Both the position numbers and the translations under genes were made by a program. Below are positions 1 through 11,366 of a stretch of DNA of 64,000 bases, one piece after another; the first letter of the stretch is position 1; the number at the start of each line of letters is the position of its first letter. This DNA is from Juglans regia (Eukaryota; Streptophyta; Magnoliopsida; Fagales; Juglandaceae). A model generated the notes under the pieces. The model made no database searches. It was not told where the DNA came from and saw only the letters and a list, made by a program, of their open reading frames with translations. The stretch covers positions 29,237,044-29,301,043 of the forward strand of contig NC_049911.1 in NCBI RefSeq assembly GCF_001411555.2. The letters run 5' to 3'.

Positions 1-1133
1 CCTTTGAGGTCATTGTTTCAGCGTTGCACGTCTATTTTCAATGTAGGAGAATCACAAATTTACAACCGGCAGGATCTACCTGTTTTGGAGGCTTGAAGCT
101 GATAACAGGCGGATTTAAAGAGGGCTCACGACTGCTACTGTTCACATATGTTTAACTTGAAGCGAATACATGCCCTGCTTTTATATCATGGTGTCTATTA
201 AACAACAACAAAATAAAAGCTAAGTAAACATTTTGTATATGGTTCACTGAATGAGAAAATATACTTGTCGTGGCACAATTAGACCTGAACAAACCTATGT
301 TGATCTGGAGGTTTTGAGGATGTTTTGACTATGATGTTGATAATTGGAACTGTAATGATATAAAGGAAGTATCCACAGGCCAACCAAAACAAAATTCATC
401 ATCCAGAAGTTGCTTTTCAGTCTATCCTGCCCTGAGCCGCTTACAGATTCAGTTCCAGGTATGTTAGCACACATTAGTTATAGCAATCATGTTGGGCAAG
501 GGGTGGTGGTAGCGGAGTTTCTGTGGCGGGCAATTTCATCCATTTCCATTGAGTAGAGGAGCAGAGAAGAGGACGCTTTGTTAATATGAAGAAAGTGTTT
601 ATGGATTTTTATAGCACTGTGAATCTTAATCACGGACAGTGTAGTATCACATATTACACAATAAACAAAAGGAGGAGCAGAAGCAGCAGCAATGACAGTA
701 ATTTAGAATGTAGCTTTAATTTAGTAGAAGCACTCGTCTTTACAAATAATCACTCTTCAAGCATATTCATGTCACTCATAAGGAGTTGTTGCTTAACTAC
801 TTTCTTCTACCAGTCCATATCTTTATATTGCCAAAGAATCATAAACTATATGTAGCTTAGTATCGCACCAAATCACCAGTAGGGCCCAACCCTTCGTTGA
901 ACCTTTATACCGAAGCAGTTGCCTATCCACCACAATTGACTTGCACAAGCATATTTTCCAGAAAGGGGGAAAAAACTGCTAATTTCCGAGGTGAGATACC
1001 CTTGGCTATAAGTTCCAAACACTGACGACCTTTTACCCATCACTTCTTTTTCTTCACCACTCGCTTAGTAGCTTGCCATCATATGCAGATAATGTAATTG
1101 CATCAGGAAGTATTACCTGCTTTTGCAGTATTC
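1..1133. other. 3' flank of beta-galactosidase; no further gene seen
   Basis: This is the downstream side of the beta-galactosidase gene, so its 3' UTR should lie in the right-hand part. An 89-codon open frame at 586-855 (plus) resembles no family I recognise and has low-complexity Ser/Arg content; I do not call it a gene. The whole stretch is repeated at 59281-60413 with two substitutions (at 400 and 538). Confidence 0.5.
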
Positions 1134-4100
1134 TCATCTCCTTGAATTGATTTCAGTGGTTGTACTCACTGAAGAACAATTAGCTTCGACTGATAATCGC
1201 TTCAACACATTGGGGCATGGATCTGCCCCAAAGTTAGTATCGGATATGGTAACCATGCAACTCTCCTGCCCTATGCATTTCTGTAAAATATATCAAACAT
1301 AAAGAAATGTTAATATGATGGTATTAATAGATGATATCTGTAAATGTAGAACCACAACTAAATCACATCTATGACTAAAAAATATTATTGCAGTTAGGGA
1401 AATGCCTTCTCTAAAACTTCAAGAGAGTTTGGTGCATGACAAGTTCCCTTTTGGAAACTTCCACAAGTTCCAGAAGGAGTGCCAAAGCTTGCAAACTTAA
1501 TAGTTGATATGGACTGCCCTGTTGCACACTGCAAGTGAACCTTGGCCTGATGCATCATATTTGATTCACCATGGCCCTCAACACTATAGTTATCAATCGT
1601 TGGGTGGTGCTCATATGAATCAGCACAAACACTTGTCACTGATCTCCGCACAAGAGAAATCTTTGATGCATCCCCGCCAAGTTCCTCAAAAACTATCAAC
1701 AAATTTCTGGTTGGCTTTAACCAGGACCTTGGAACATGGTACCTGAAGAATAAATCGTGTAAGATAAACCAAGTGGAAATGTTCAATAAATCAAGCTCAG
1801 CCAGCCTTTTCCCTCAATTGAGGGCATATCTAAAGATTTCATTCCTCTATGCTAAAAGTTATTATTATTATTATTATTTTTTGGCTTTGTGCGAATTGAA
1901 TTCTAATACCATCTTTGAGTTGGTTGCCCACAACCAAGTTGGCACTTTGTGGGCCTGAATGTCCCAGTGTAGCTGCAAGTACCGCAATCACCCTTTGCAT
2001 AGGCCATCCAATATCTTCCTATACTCTGTCCATTGATCCACACTTGGCCCTTCCCCATACTCCTCATGTCTAAAGCCAATGGCTCATATCCTTTAGGTGC
2101 ATTGAAATAAGCCTGCCAGTCAAAAATAAATATTTAGGCCATGTTTGAACACTTAGATGAGATGATCTCAACACTTTTCATAATTTCATTTTCAAACATC
2201 ACATAAACACAATACTTTTCAATTTCAAATTTTCAAATTTTTCATTTAATCATTACAATTTTCTCAAACTTCTAAACAAAATACTAAAAAAAATACAATT
2301 TTTTCAAATTTCAAAATAAAATAATACTAAAAAATTATATTTAAACAATATTTTAACTTTATAATATTTTTATTCAACTTTTTCTCTCTTTTTCCAAAAC
2401 CCAAGAAAACATCTTAACTCAAATCATTTCACTACTATTTACAGAATTTTCATCTCATCTCATCACCCAAACATGCAGTTAGCCTCTAAAGTCTTTGACA
2501 TTAATCTGACTTGCTCCTTTTTATACCCCTTCTCTAATCTTCCTTACCTTATACCACTTCAACGGACGCTGGCTTTGGATAGCTAGTGATCCACGGATCC
2601 AATCAATAGATGAGACTCTATCAGGAGAGACCAAATTCATTGCCTCTCCTTTCAGACCAACCTGTGTGCAGAGAAGACTGTAAGACAAACTTCTGGGATC
2701 TATAACACATGATGAAACATACATAAATAAGATTATCATATTTTTGTTTGCATATATATCCTTTTTCTGACCTGATAGGACCATTTTTGCAACGACAAGT
2801 CTTTTTTTCCTTCATCAAGACCATAAAGAAAAACTGGACCAAGGATTCCTGTTTGCCACATTTCATAATGCAACCCAATGTTCTTCAGAAACACAGAAAA
2901 ATTCAACAGTCAGTCCCAGATATAATTCAATGACTTGAGCGTTCAGTGACTCAGTTAAGTCAACTCTGGCTCAGCTTCTGCTGCCACCATGCTTAATTGA
3001 CCCCAGCAGTTGGAGAACTGGCCAGTTAAATTGCACTCTAAAAAATGATTAAACTACCAGACCTGCATTCAGAAAGAGTCATGCTAGGGCACTAACCGGT
3101 AATCCCACAGCTATGCTGAGTAGAGCAATTCTATTTCTTCCTGCATGCATGTTGACTGGTCCAGTAAATGTGAATTGCCTCTGTTCCCTGGTCCCAAAGG
3201 CTGATCCTATAGGAATAAATATGACAAAATTATTGAACTTCAATTTTGGGTATGAGAATCTAGGGATACAAGAAGTACTAACCCAATAGCAGAAGGCAAG
3301 TTTTGAATCTCTTTTTTTGTTTCCTCCTCTTTGTAGGCCAGGATTGTACTCAATTACTAGTGAAAGTTAAATTCAGCATACCTGAATATTGCCCATTGAT
3401 GAAGATATGAACGGCATGGCCAGTTGATTGCACACTAAGAGTGGGCTTTTGTCCTCGCAGAAATGATTCCGATGGATGAATGTTAACACTGAAATGAAAA
3501 CAAAACTCAAAATTCAAAAGAAATATCTGAATATTAATGAAGACAAAAACACAGAATAGAATGTATCATGGGTGAGGAAATGTGCACTCTAGATATATCT
3601 CTGTCCAGTCTAAGAATAAACTGAGACTACATTGTTAGTAGGCCAGAAGGATCTGACATAAACCCAGTTTCCTCGAGCCCCACACTGCTTGACACATCTT
3701 CCATTTCACATCTCTCCCTCACTCTTGCTCTTGACTTCTCAGCCAATTCCATATTCATTAAGTTGCACTACCAATCTATACTAATGAAGAGTAAATATAT
3801 GCAATGTTCAACTAGGCGGATACAGCGATTTCTTCTCTGAAATATGATAATCAAATCCTTTCAGATCATACCTCTTTTGCATAAACATTGGAATGAATGT
3901 TTGTGATTTTCAAAATGAGTCATAAATATTTAGGTTTTAGAAGATTGAAGAAAGAGGTGGCGACATGTGCAACAATAAGTTTAGTTTCATGAGATCCATT
4001 AGGCTGCTAATCGGCGAGAAATTAGCAGAAAGATATTCAACAATCACATAAATCTAGAAGCTCACCTGGTTATGTACCATAGATAGTCACTAGCATCTCT

Positions 4101-7100
4101 GGTAACATTTATTTGCTCCAACAGTCCAACAGCTGTCATTGTTGAATGGTCTTCTACAGACAAAATATCTTCATCATAAGCCTCCCACGAGAACAATTGG
4201 GAATCAACCGGCAACATTTGCATCTGTGAAGTTTGAACTCCAACCTTTTTGAGGACATAATTGTGTTAGCCCGTGGTCCAAAAGAATAATGCACAAAATG
4301 AGCTACTCAACCACTAGTTGCTTTTTCCTTTTGACGTGGATTGCAATGAAAGCTAGAACTTCACTTACCCTTGCAGTATTAAATACCACATTTCTGCAGT
4401 CTGGAAGGATGCTAATTGACCAAGGAGGCAAATTGTAGTGCATGTTATTGAATGTCACCCTAGCAGCAGAATTTGAATGATAGTTTGCAAGAAAAGCAGC
4501 ACACCGTCTTCGCCCTGAAGAGAATACATGTGCCTGGGAGATGGCCATGATCCAGTTAGGCAATTCCATTGGCAAGTTCAGTCTTGATACAAGTTTCCCA
4601 ACTAACAGAACAGAGTAATGATCCATAAAAGAAAAGGCTGACCTGCTGATAGGTTCCTAATGAAGTAACAACAGGATCTGAAAAAACTAAAGCATGTTCA
4701 CATAGCTTAATAGCTTTATGAAGTTCCTTCAGATGACCATGTTTAGGTTGCCTGATCAAACCTAAATACAGTGTGAAGTCGTTATTTGTGACTAAGAGTT
4801 AAAAATATAAACTAATTACCAAAATGCTATTCCTATAGGGAAATCAGGATCCAAGAAGTATTGGACTCAAGGTAAGATAGAAACGGGGATTACTGCAGTT
4901 TTGGATGCATGAGGGGGGGAAATTTAGAAGTCATTGAACCAATATTACAATTACTTACAAAATTCTGAATAATTCATATATCCATGAATCATAACTAAAA
5001 GTATCTGGTTAGTAATGCCGAAATGCTGTGTACATTTAGAGAGCATCTAATCTTGAGAAGTAGTCATGAAGATATGAGCTTAGCTTTCTCACCATATTCA
5101 TCAATTGGAGCATCATAGTCATAACTTGTTGTAATGAATGGGCCACCAGCAGTGCGTCCGAAGTTGGTTCCTCCATGATACTGACAGAAGTAAGAAGTCA
5201 TACACTAGGATCTAAATTCAATGACAGGCAAAATGAGTCCTTTTAAAACAAAGAACTGAATCATCCAAGATATCAAACCATGTAGTAGTTAACATATGAG
5301 CCACCCTTTTGTATGAAACGAGCAACTGCAAATGCCAAATCTTGAACTGGTCTCTGGTGAAATGTGCCTCCGAACTCTGTGAACCTAACCATTTGGGGGG
5401 AGGGGTAGCCAATCAGAAGAGTATGCATTCATTAAGTCATTCTAAAGGTAGTGGTGAAGTACACATTTACCAGCCACTCCAAGCCTCGGTCCACAAGGTA
5501 GGCTTGTAGGGTTTGTTGGGAGAGAAAGCATCACAGTAAAAACCATTACATGCGTTTATCTGTGGTAAAAAATGGAGAGACAAAGCTCAACAAATTTCAA
5601 ATGAAACTAAAAGAAAACTGTTAAACACAAACCACCCACTAAGCGTTTTTAAGGAGAGAGGGCCAATGTAAACCCTACTACTACAGCCAGGTATTAAAGT
5701 AATAATGGGAAACCGAGGCATCCCATTATGTAAGGAGAATGAGAGAGCTGACCATGGGGTCTGGAGCATCGTCTTCCTTGCACATCACCCATGGGACTCC
5801 CGTATTCAATCCAACAGCCATTTTGGCCGCCCAATTTATGTACGCATGCCCGGCACCTCCGAAAGCCCTACTCTCCGGCCCATACTCATTTTCAATCTAA
5901 GCAAACCAGGAAAAGAATTATACTGCCAATCAGTTAATATAAGTACCATCCACCGTCAAGGTTTATAAGTGCACAACCCACTCTTTCGCCATTTCTTTCC
6001 ATACTTATTCTCAACCCCAAGTTACTACTCGTACATATCTTAAGATTCAGGAAAACAGAATTTACGGTACACAAAACTTTACAAGGACCTATATCCAGTA
6101 GGGATACCTGAGAAAGGATGATGGGGCCTCCTTGTGATGCAAATAGCCTCTCGTTCTTCATCATCTGGACAATCTTCTGGGTGAAGCCTTCCATTGCCAT
6201 CTTCATGAGAAAACATTGACAGATTTTCAGCTATTAAACCAACATCTGCATCATAATTGCTGCTTTCGTCCTTTCTTCCCTTCAATTTGATTGATCACAT
6301 TACACCCCAAGATTTCAGGAAACAAGAAGAAATTAGAGGAAGGAAAACCTTGAAAGGCTCATTATCTGTTCTGAAGCTGATTCCAGGAACATACTTCAGC
6401 CAAACAGGGAATCCACTGCACCACACCACGGAGAGAATGACAATCAAAATCAAGCCCTCCAAACAAATTAATTTTACAAAATAATAATAATAACCCGTAT
6501 CATCGGGCATCTATTCTGCCACAATGACATAAGAAATGGAGATCTGAAAATAAAAAAAGTGTGCAAGTTAATATGTACCCAAAGTTCCACTCTGCACAGA
6601 TATACGGTCCAATGCGGAGATGAGCATAGAGTCCTACTTTCTGAACTGTCTTAATGAACCGTACCAAATCGTACCTCCCTTCAAAATTATACTAAAAACC
6701 AAGTTTCAAAAGGGCAAAATAAGCTTAGAACTAAAAAATAAGTGAAAAAATAAGCAAAAAGACTAAAACAAAGAAGAAGTAAAAGATGCTGCAGATCGAG
6801 AATAATACATTGCCAGGTGAAGGTTCATGACCATTCCAAAACACATATGTGTCTATGACATCCAAGCCTCCATCTTTGGCCTTCATAATAAGGTCCTCCC
6901 ACATCTACACCAACACCCATTTCACAAAAACACCAAAGTCCCGCAAATAAATCAGCTTTTTTAAGAAGATCATCAAATGTGAAATAAAAACCGAGACATA
7001 CTTCAGGTGTGCTTCTGGGATAGTGAATGGAGCCGGAGATGAGGATTCTCCTTTGGCCATTGATGATGATAGCCTTCTTATCGTAGGTGACACTGCACTG

Positions 7101-7178
7101 GATCAGCTCAGAACCAACAACCAAGGTCGTGAAGAGCAACACTAGAAGCTTGGAAATGGAAACTGAGAGAGTTTCCAT
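1134..7178 (-). CDS. Beta-galactosidase, GH35, with C-terminal SUEL lectin domain (complete, 19 exons)
   Basis: Plant GH35 beta-galactosidase, expected to be secreted and to remove terminal galactose from cell-wall polymers. Exons (minus): 7178-7002, 6904-6809, 6691-6579, 6415-6349, 6200-6108, 5896-5753, 5559-5471, 5384-5279, 5180-5093, 4761-4643, 4533-4369, 4244-4066, 3488-3382, 3206-3097, 2882-2772, 2661-2548, 2112-1910, 1742-1406, 1280-1134. They join in frame to 854 aa. A hydrophobic signal peptide covers about residues 1-28. The GH35 signature [13 protein letters not shown] gives acid/base Glu186; TEAWSGW gives nucleophile Glu255. The SUEL (galactose-binding lectin) domain spans about 760-841 and is followed by a 13-residue tail. 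All introns are GT-AG except the last, which needs a GC donor (AAG|GC at 1406/1405); that join restores the family sequence EK-KCIG. Nearest family type is BGAL1/BGAL3-like, but the paralogue is not certain. The gene seems intact. The region 1-4720 recurs at 59281-64000. Confidence 0.93.
2136..2483. repeat. MITE-like inverted-repeat element in beta-galactosidase intron 16
   Basis: An AT-rich element of about 345 bp lies between exons 16 and 17. The left end reads CATGTTTGAACACTTAGATG and the right end is roughly its inverse (CTCATCACCCAAACATG), both next to ATGAGATGA-type motifs. The same core recurs at several other sites in the window. The second gene copy carries it at about 61416-61763. 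It has no coding capacity. Confidence 0.65.
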
Positions 7179-7333
7179 GTCTTTCTCTCCCTCTCTCTCT
7201 CCAACTATGTGGATGTAATTTTGAAAAGAGAGCTCAGAGTGGCGAAAGTCTGTAAGAGACAAGTTTTGGGCTTCTGATCGTCTACTGCTACTCTTCGGCA
7301 ATGCAACCACGGTCCTTCTCTGCTACGTACCGT

Positions 7334-7342
7334 CTTTATATA
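7334..7342 (-). promoter_or_regulatory. Probable TATA box of beta-galactosidase
   Basis: On the minus strand the sequence TATATAAAG lies about 155 bases upstream of the beta-galactosidase ATG (7178). This would place transcription start near 7310 and give a 5' UTR of about 130 bases. It is read from sequence only. Confidence 0.5.
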
Positions 7343-9084
7343 TTGTAGTCTCAGGCTTGTCAGCTCAGAACAACTGAACAAGTGCGCTTTTGATTGAATT
7401 AAACACCCCAAATAATATTTTAATTTTTTAAAACCAAAAAAAGCTGGCACAAATTGAAGTTTTATTTTACTGTTGTCATCTGCCAAAAACAAAAAGGGAA
7501 AATAACAATTACATAGTTGATGACAGCTTACGTTTTTTAGGCTGTTATAAAGTTCCTGAATACCAATTGAAAGATGTATACTGATAAGGTATGATTCACC
7601 AGTGAACCCAGTTAACTTAAATAATGCATCTTTTGTGTAGACTACAAATTAGATCAACTTGTATTTTGCATGTGTCGGCATAACAAGAAGTGACTTCACT
7701 TCATTAACAGCATTCATAAATTTGGGTCCTCAGATCTCAGTGGTTGGAGTATTAGGTAATAAGGGATTAATATAAACTCAGAAGTCGGAAGCTAGCAGGG
7801 TCTATTAATAATCTAAACTTTCCATTGCCAGACCTAACCTGGAAACCCATTTATATTATACTCCTTTGCCCTGTTTGCACATGTGACCCCTCCTTTCCTG
7901 TCACCAACCATACTCCCACTTTGTTATTTGTTATTCTCAGGATGACAAAACGTTGTCTTGTGAGCATAGATGTCTCAAGCCTTGTCCAGTAGTCTATGGG
8001 CACTGGGTCAGTACCATGCCACCATGTGATTTGTCTTCCATGCCTTTCTGTATCATCTTACATTGTTCATACATTCCCTCTCATTGAACGACATGTTGAA
8101 ATGGTAGGTCACCATGTTACCCTTCTTTTTTTTATCTTCTTTTTGGCATGGGACTCCCCCATGATCCCCCCCACTTTTCTTTGGATGATTGTTTTACTTT
8201 CTTTGAAGATCATCATAATATTTCCAACGACTTATTCTATGATATGTTTATTAGATAGCAGTATTAGATATTTTTCGCTTTTTTCCACTGTACAAGCCGA
8301 GAGATTAATCATTGCATGTTATATTTGCCCTGGAGGTGAATCTTTCAATCACTCTACAGGCAGAATGCACATTCCCTACATTAAAAAAAATCCATAAATC
8401 TTAAATAGCAAGGTAGAGTTATTTATTTATATTATTTAAATAATAAGATTTGATTGATAAGATTTAAATTTTAAATTATTTTTTTTCTCAATCAAATTAT
8501 GTCATTGTGTTATATACACTAACTTAATTTTTCTTTTTCTTGTAAAATATTATTGTTCTTTTTGAGGGGTATGAGTCTAAAAAAAGTTTATAAGGTACCC
8601 ATATTAATGAGCATCCACATGTAGATCGTTAATTAAAGAAAATGAAAGATCATGACCAATGCTCCAACCAAGCTGCCACATGCATCATTATTAGTAGTGA
8701 AATGATTTTTATAATTATAAAATATATAAATATTGTATAATTATTTAAAATAAATAAATAAATATAATATTCATATTAAAGAAAATTAATTTTTAATAAT
8801 AAATTTTATTATTTTTTAAAATAATTATACGATATTTATATATTTTATAATTATATGTAATATTATTTTTATTAATATATTTTATTAAAAAAAATAAAAA
8901 ACAAAACAAAACAAAAACATTGATTGATATTTATTTTATCACGATATGTTAGATCTCCAAAAATTATTTGAAAAGGCAGGCAGAGCCACTTCGGTTAAAG
9001 AGCCGAACCCCAAGACAGCGGGCCAATGCTCGCATTCCGTGGAACGTGGTTCCTTTCGACATAGAGACATAAAATGCTATTCCT

Positions 9085-9309
9085 CCCGAAGATTTTCACC
9101 GAAAATTTTTACCGAAATTATATTTTATATTTTTTTTATTTTTTTATTTTTACTTAGTGATTAAGGAATGTTTTTAAATGAATTTATGATTTTTTTATAT
9201 TTTTTAAAAATATTTAAAGTGTTTAAAAAAATGATTAAAAAAAAAGCAAAAACAAAAAAAAAAAAAACCATTTGCCTTTCGGTAGAAGATTTCGGTGGAA
9301 ATCTTCTGT
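9085..9309. repeat. Short inverted-repeat element with AT-rich centre
   Basis: The arm at 9088-9104 and the arm at 9290-9306 are reverse complements at 16 of 17 positions (core GAAGATTTTCACCGAAA). They enclose about 185 bases of A/T-rich sequence. The structure suits a MITE remnant or a foldback. I see no clear target site duplication and no coding sequence. Confidence 0.45.
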
Positions 9310-10262
9310 GAGTGTAGCAGTTCTCGACTTCGACCGTGGTCTAGTACTTCTCGTTGAGCAAACCTGGGATTCTTTGTGTACTTCCGTTTTTATTTTTCTT
9401 TTTTGCCCTTTAGCATGCGTCCTTCATTCTCTCTCATTCAAGACGTACTGTACCCTATGCTAGGGCACTATGGTCCTAAATCTAATCTTCCTAAAGGGTT
9501 GCCAATGCCTAATAGGTAGAAATTTGATTGCCTAGAAAATATAACCCAGAAAGAATAACTCTTTGGTATTTATTGGCATGTTCAGCCACGCTCATGTTTT
9601 CAGTCTTTAAACCAAATGAAAGCAACTTGCTCATTATTATTATTATTATTATGAGTAGTGTTATAATTTTATTTATAAAATTTATTTTGTTAATTTTTTT
9701 AAAAAATTAAAAATTAAAAATTTAAATTTTATAATTTTCACATGCTAAAGTAAGCTTTTTGAAAATACATTTAGTATTTTTCTATTATTATTATTGGTAT
9801 GAATTTATCAAATAATGCTAAATGTTACAAGACACGTGTCACATGCATCTCTCTTTCATTAAACTCGTTTTTTATGGATGTTTCTGATGATGTATAACAT
9901 GAAATCAGCATCACTTTTCAAACAATCTCATGGGAATCTTAATATCCTGTAGAATGAAGCGTCGGTGGCAATGAAGCGACTCTGAATTATGCACACTATC
10001 GTCCTGCGTAAAGAAAAAGAAGCATAAACGCGTTGCGAGGAGGGGATTTTTCAAATCCTAGCTTTCTTTTTGTATTAATAATTCACCTAATTTTTGTTTC
10101 TGTATCTATGATTCGAGTCGCTCATCACCTAAACCAACTCGGGCCCAACTCCCCCACCCACAAAGGCTATTTATTGTACCTTCCAACTTTAAATATGGAC
10201 GGCCTGTTAGTTTACACCTTCCATTGCAATGGCTCCTTTTCTCTTTTAAAAGTTGATTTGAT

Positions 10263-10450
10263 TATATAAAATTAAATTATTTCATCTCATCTCATATAAT
10301 CATTATAAATTTTTTAAATTTTTATATAAAATATAATAAATAATTCAATTTTTTTAAATTTTAAAATAAAAATTTATATTATAATAATATTTTATTCAAC
10401 TTTTAATAAAATATTCTATCTCATCTTATATGAATTGCATAACTAAATGA
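10263..10450. repeat. MITE-like repeat copy (CATCTCATCTCAT family)
   Basis: This copy begins with the motif ATTTCATCTCATCTCATATA and shows the family's AT-rich body and a degenerate inverse end (TCTATCTCATCTTATATG). It is related to the copies at 2136, 18856, 24418 and 30369. Its ends are approximate. Confidence 0.5.
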
Positions 10451-11044
10451 GACTAAAGTTACTGATTCAAATCAATGATTAAGCTCTTAATCTTTAAGAT
10501 CATAAAACTTGTATGAGTCACCCTATATATATATTAAGATCATAAAAGTTGTGTGATCCCTTTGACATGGGCCCATGATCACACATGCATTTTCATAGGA
10601 AGCTCTCGCTTAGAAGGAACCTCAATTATAATGTTGTCGACTTTTATTTGTAATTAGTGTTAAAGGGGTCCTCTCTTCGTCTAATCTTAATTTGGTTTCT
10701 AATATTTTAGCGTTAACTAGAAGACAAGGGAGGTGGGGACACCGTTGATGCGCCGTTTGTTTCTCGCTAGTGTCAATGCATCGCATCTATTTAATTTAGC
10801 ACCCCTAGATCTCCGTTCCGTTTACGTCGGTGGGAACAGTTTCGGTTGTCCGGGAGACGGAGTCGACACATTTCACGTGTACCCCATCGAGATGGCCAAA
10901 TTCCAAAATATCACACGCCGTTGGATCACGTGTAACGAACGGTGCAGCACTCTTGACTTCTTTTTAGGGCCAACCTGGGATACCCTACTAGTTGTGAATC
11001 GTGATCGGTGTTTATGATAAGTCTCTAAAGGCTCTTGTGGTGTG

Positions 11045-11325
11045 TGTTAGACATATCAGTTCCGATATATCAGCAGCTCATCAAGATAAATCTGTTACCT
11101 AGTTGTTGTTGTAGTTATCTAGTAAATCACAACAGATTTCTGTTAGTATTCTATAGTTATCTAGTTATCTAGTTCTGTTAATAGAGTTATTTAAACATTT
11201 GAATTCTTGTATCTATCTAGATAATGTAATTTGAATAACTTTGTAATTATCTATATATATGAAAACACTCGAGTAACTGGTTATCAATTTGAGCCAGATT
11301 TCATTCTATTTTTATTTTTCTAACT
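11045..11325 (+). repeat. 5' LTR of copia element
   Basis: This 281-bp direct repeat matches 15710-15990 at every position I compared. It starts with TG but ends CT rather than the usual CA. It is preceded by target duplication GTGTG. Confidence 0.92.
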
Positions 11326-11337
11326 TGGTATCAGAGC
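11326..11337 (+). other. Primer-binding site of copia element
   Basis: TGGTATCAGAGC follows the 5' LTR with no spacer. It is the standard plant site complementary to the 3' end of initiator methionine tRNA, used to prime minus-strand cDNA. Confidence 0.9.
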
Positions 11338-11366
11338 ATTAAATTGCTCACGCAACTCGATCCTAT

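Larger units (their letters stand above)
7343..11039. other. Intergenic, AT-rich; no gene called
   Basis: This is the upstream region of beta-galactosidase up to the copia insertion. It is AT-rich with long A and T runs around 8700-8900 and 9120-9270. It holds an inverted-repeat element (9085-9309) and a copy of the ATGAGATGA repeat (about 10263-10450). A 94-codon open frame at 10733-11017, somewhat richer in GC, matches no family I recognise and ends 23 bases before the copia target site. Confidence 0.6.

Noticed and set aside
586..855. 89-codon plus-strand frame, repeated at 59866-60135
   Set aside because: Its conservation in both copies is explained by the whole-segment repeat. The translation is unrecognisable and lies in the 3' flank of the opposite-strand gene.
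10733..11017. 94-codon open frame just before the copia insertion
   Set aside because: No family resemblance, no gene structure around it and no promoter or poly(A) signal evident; it may be a chance frame.
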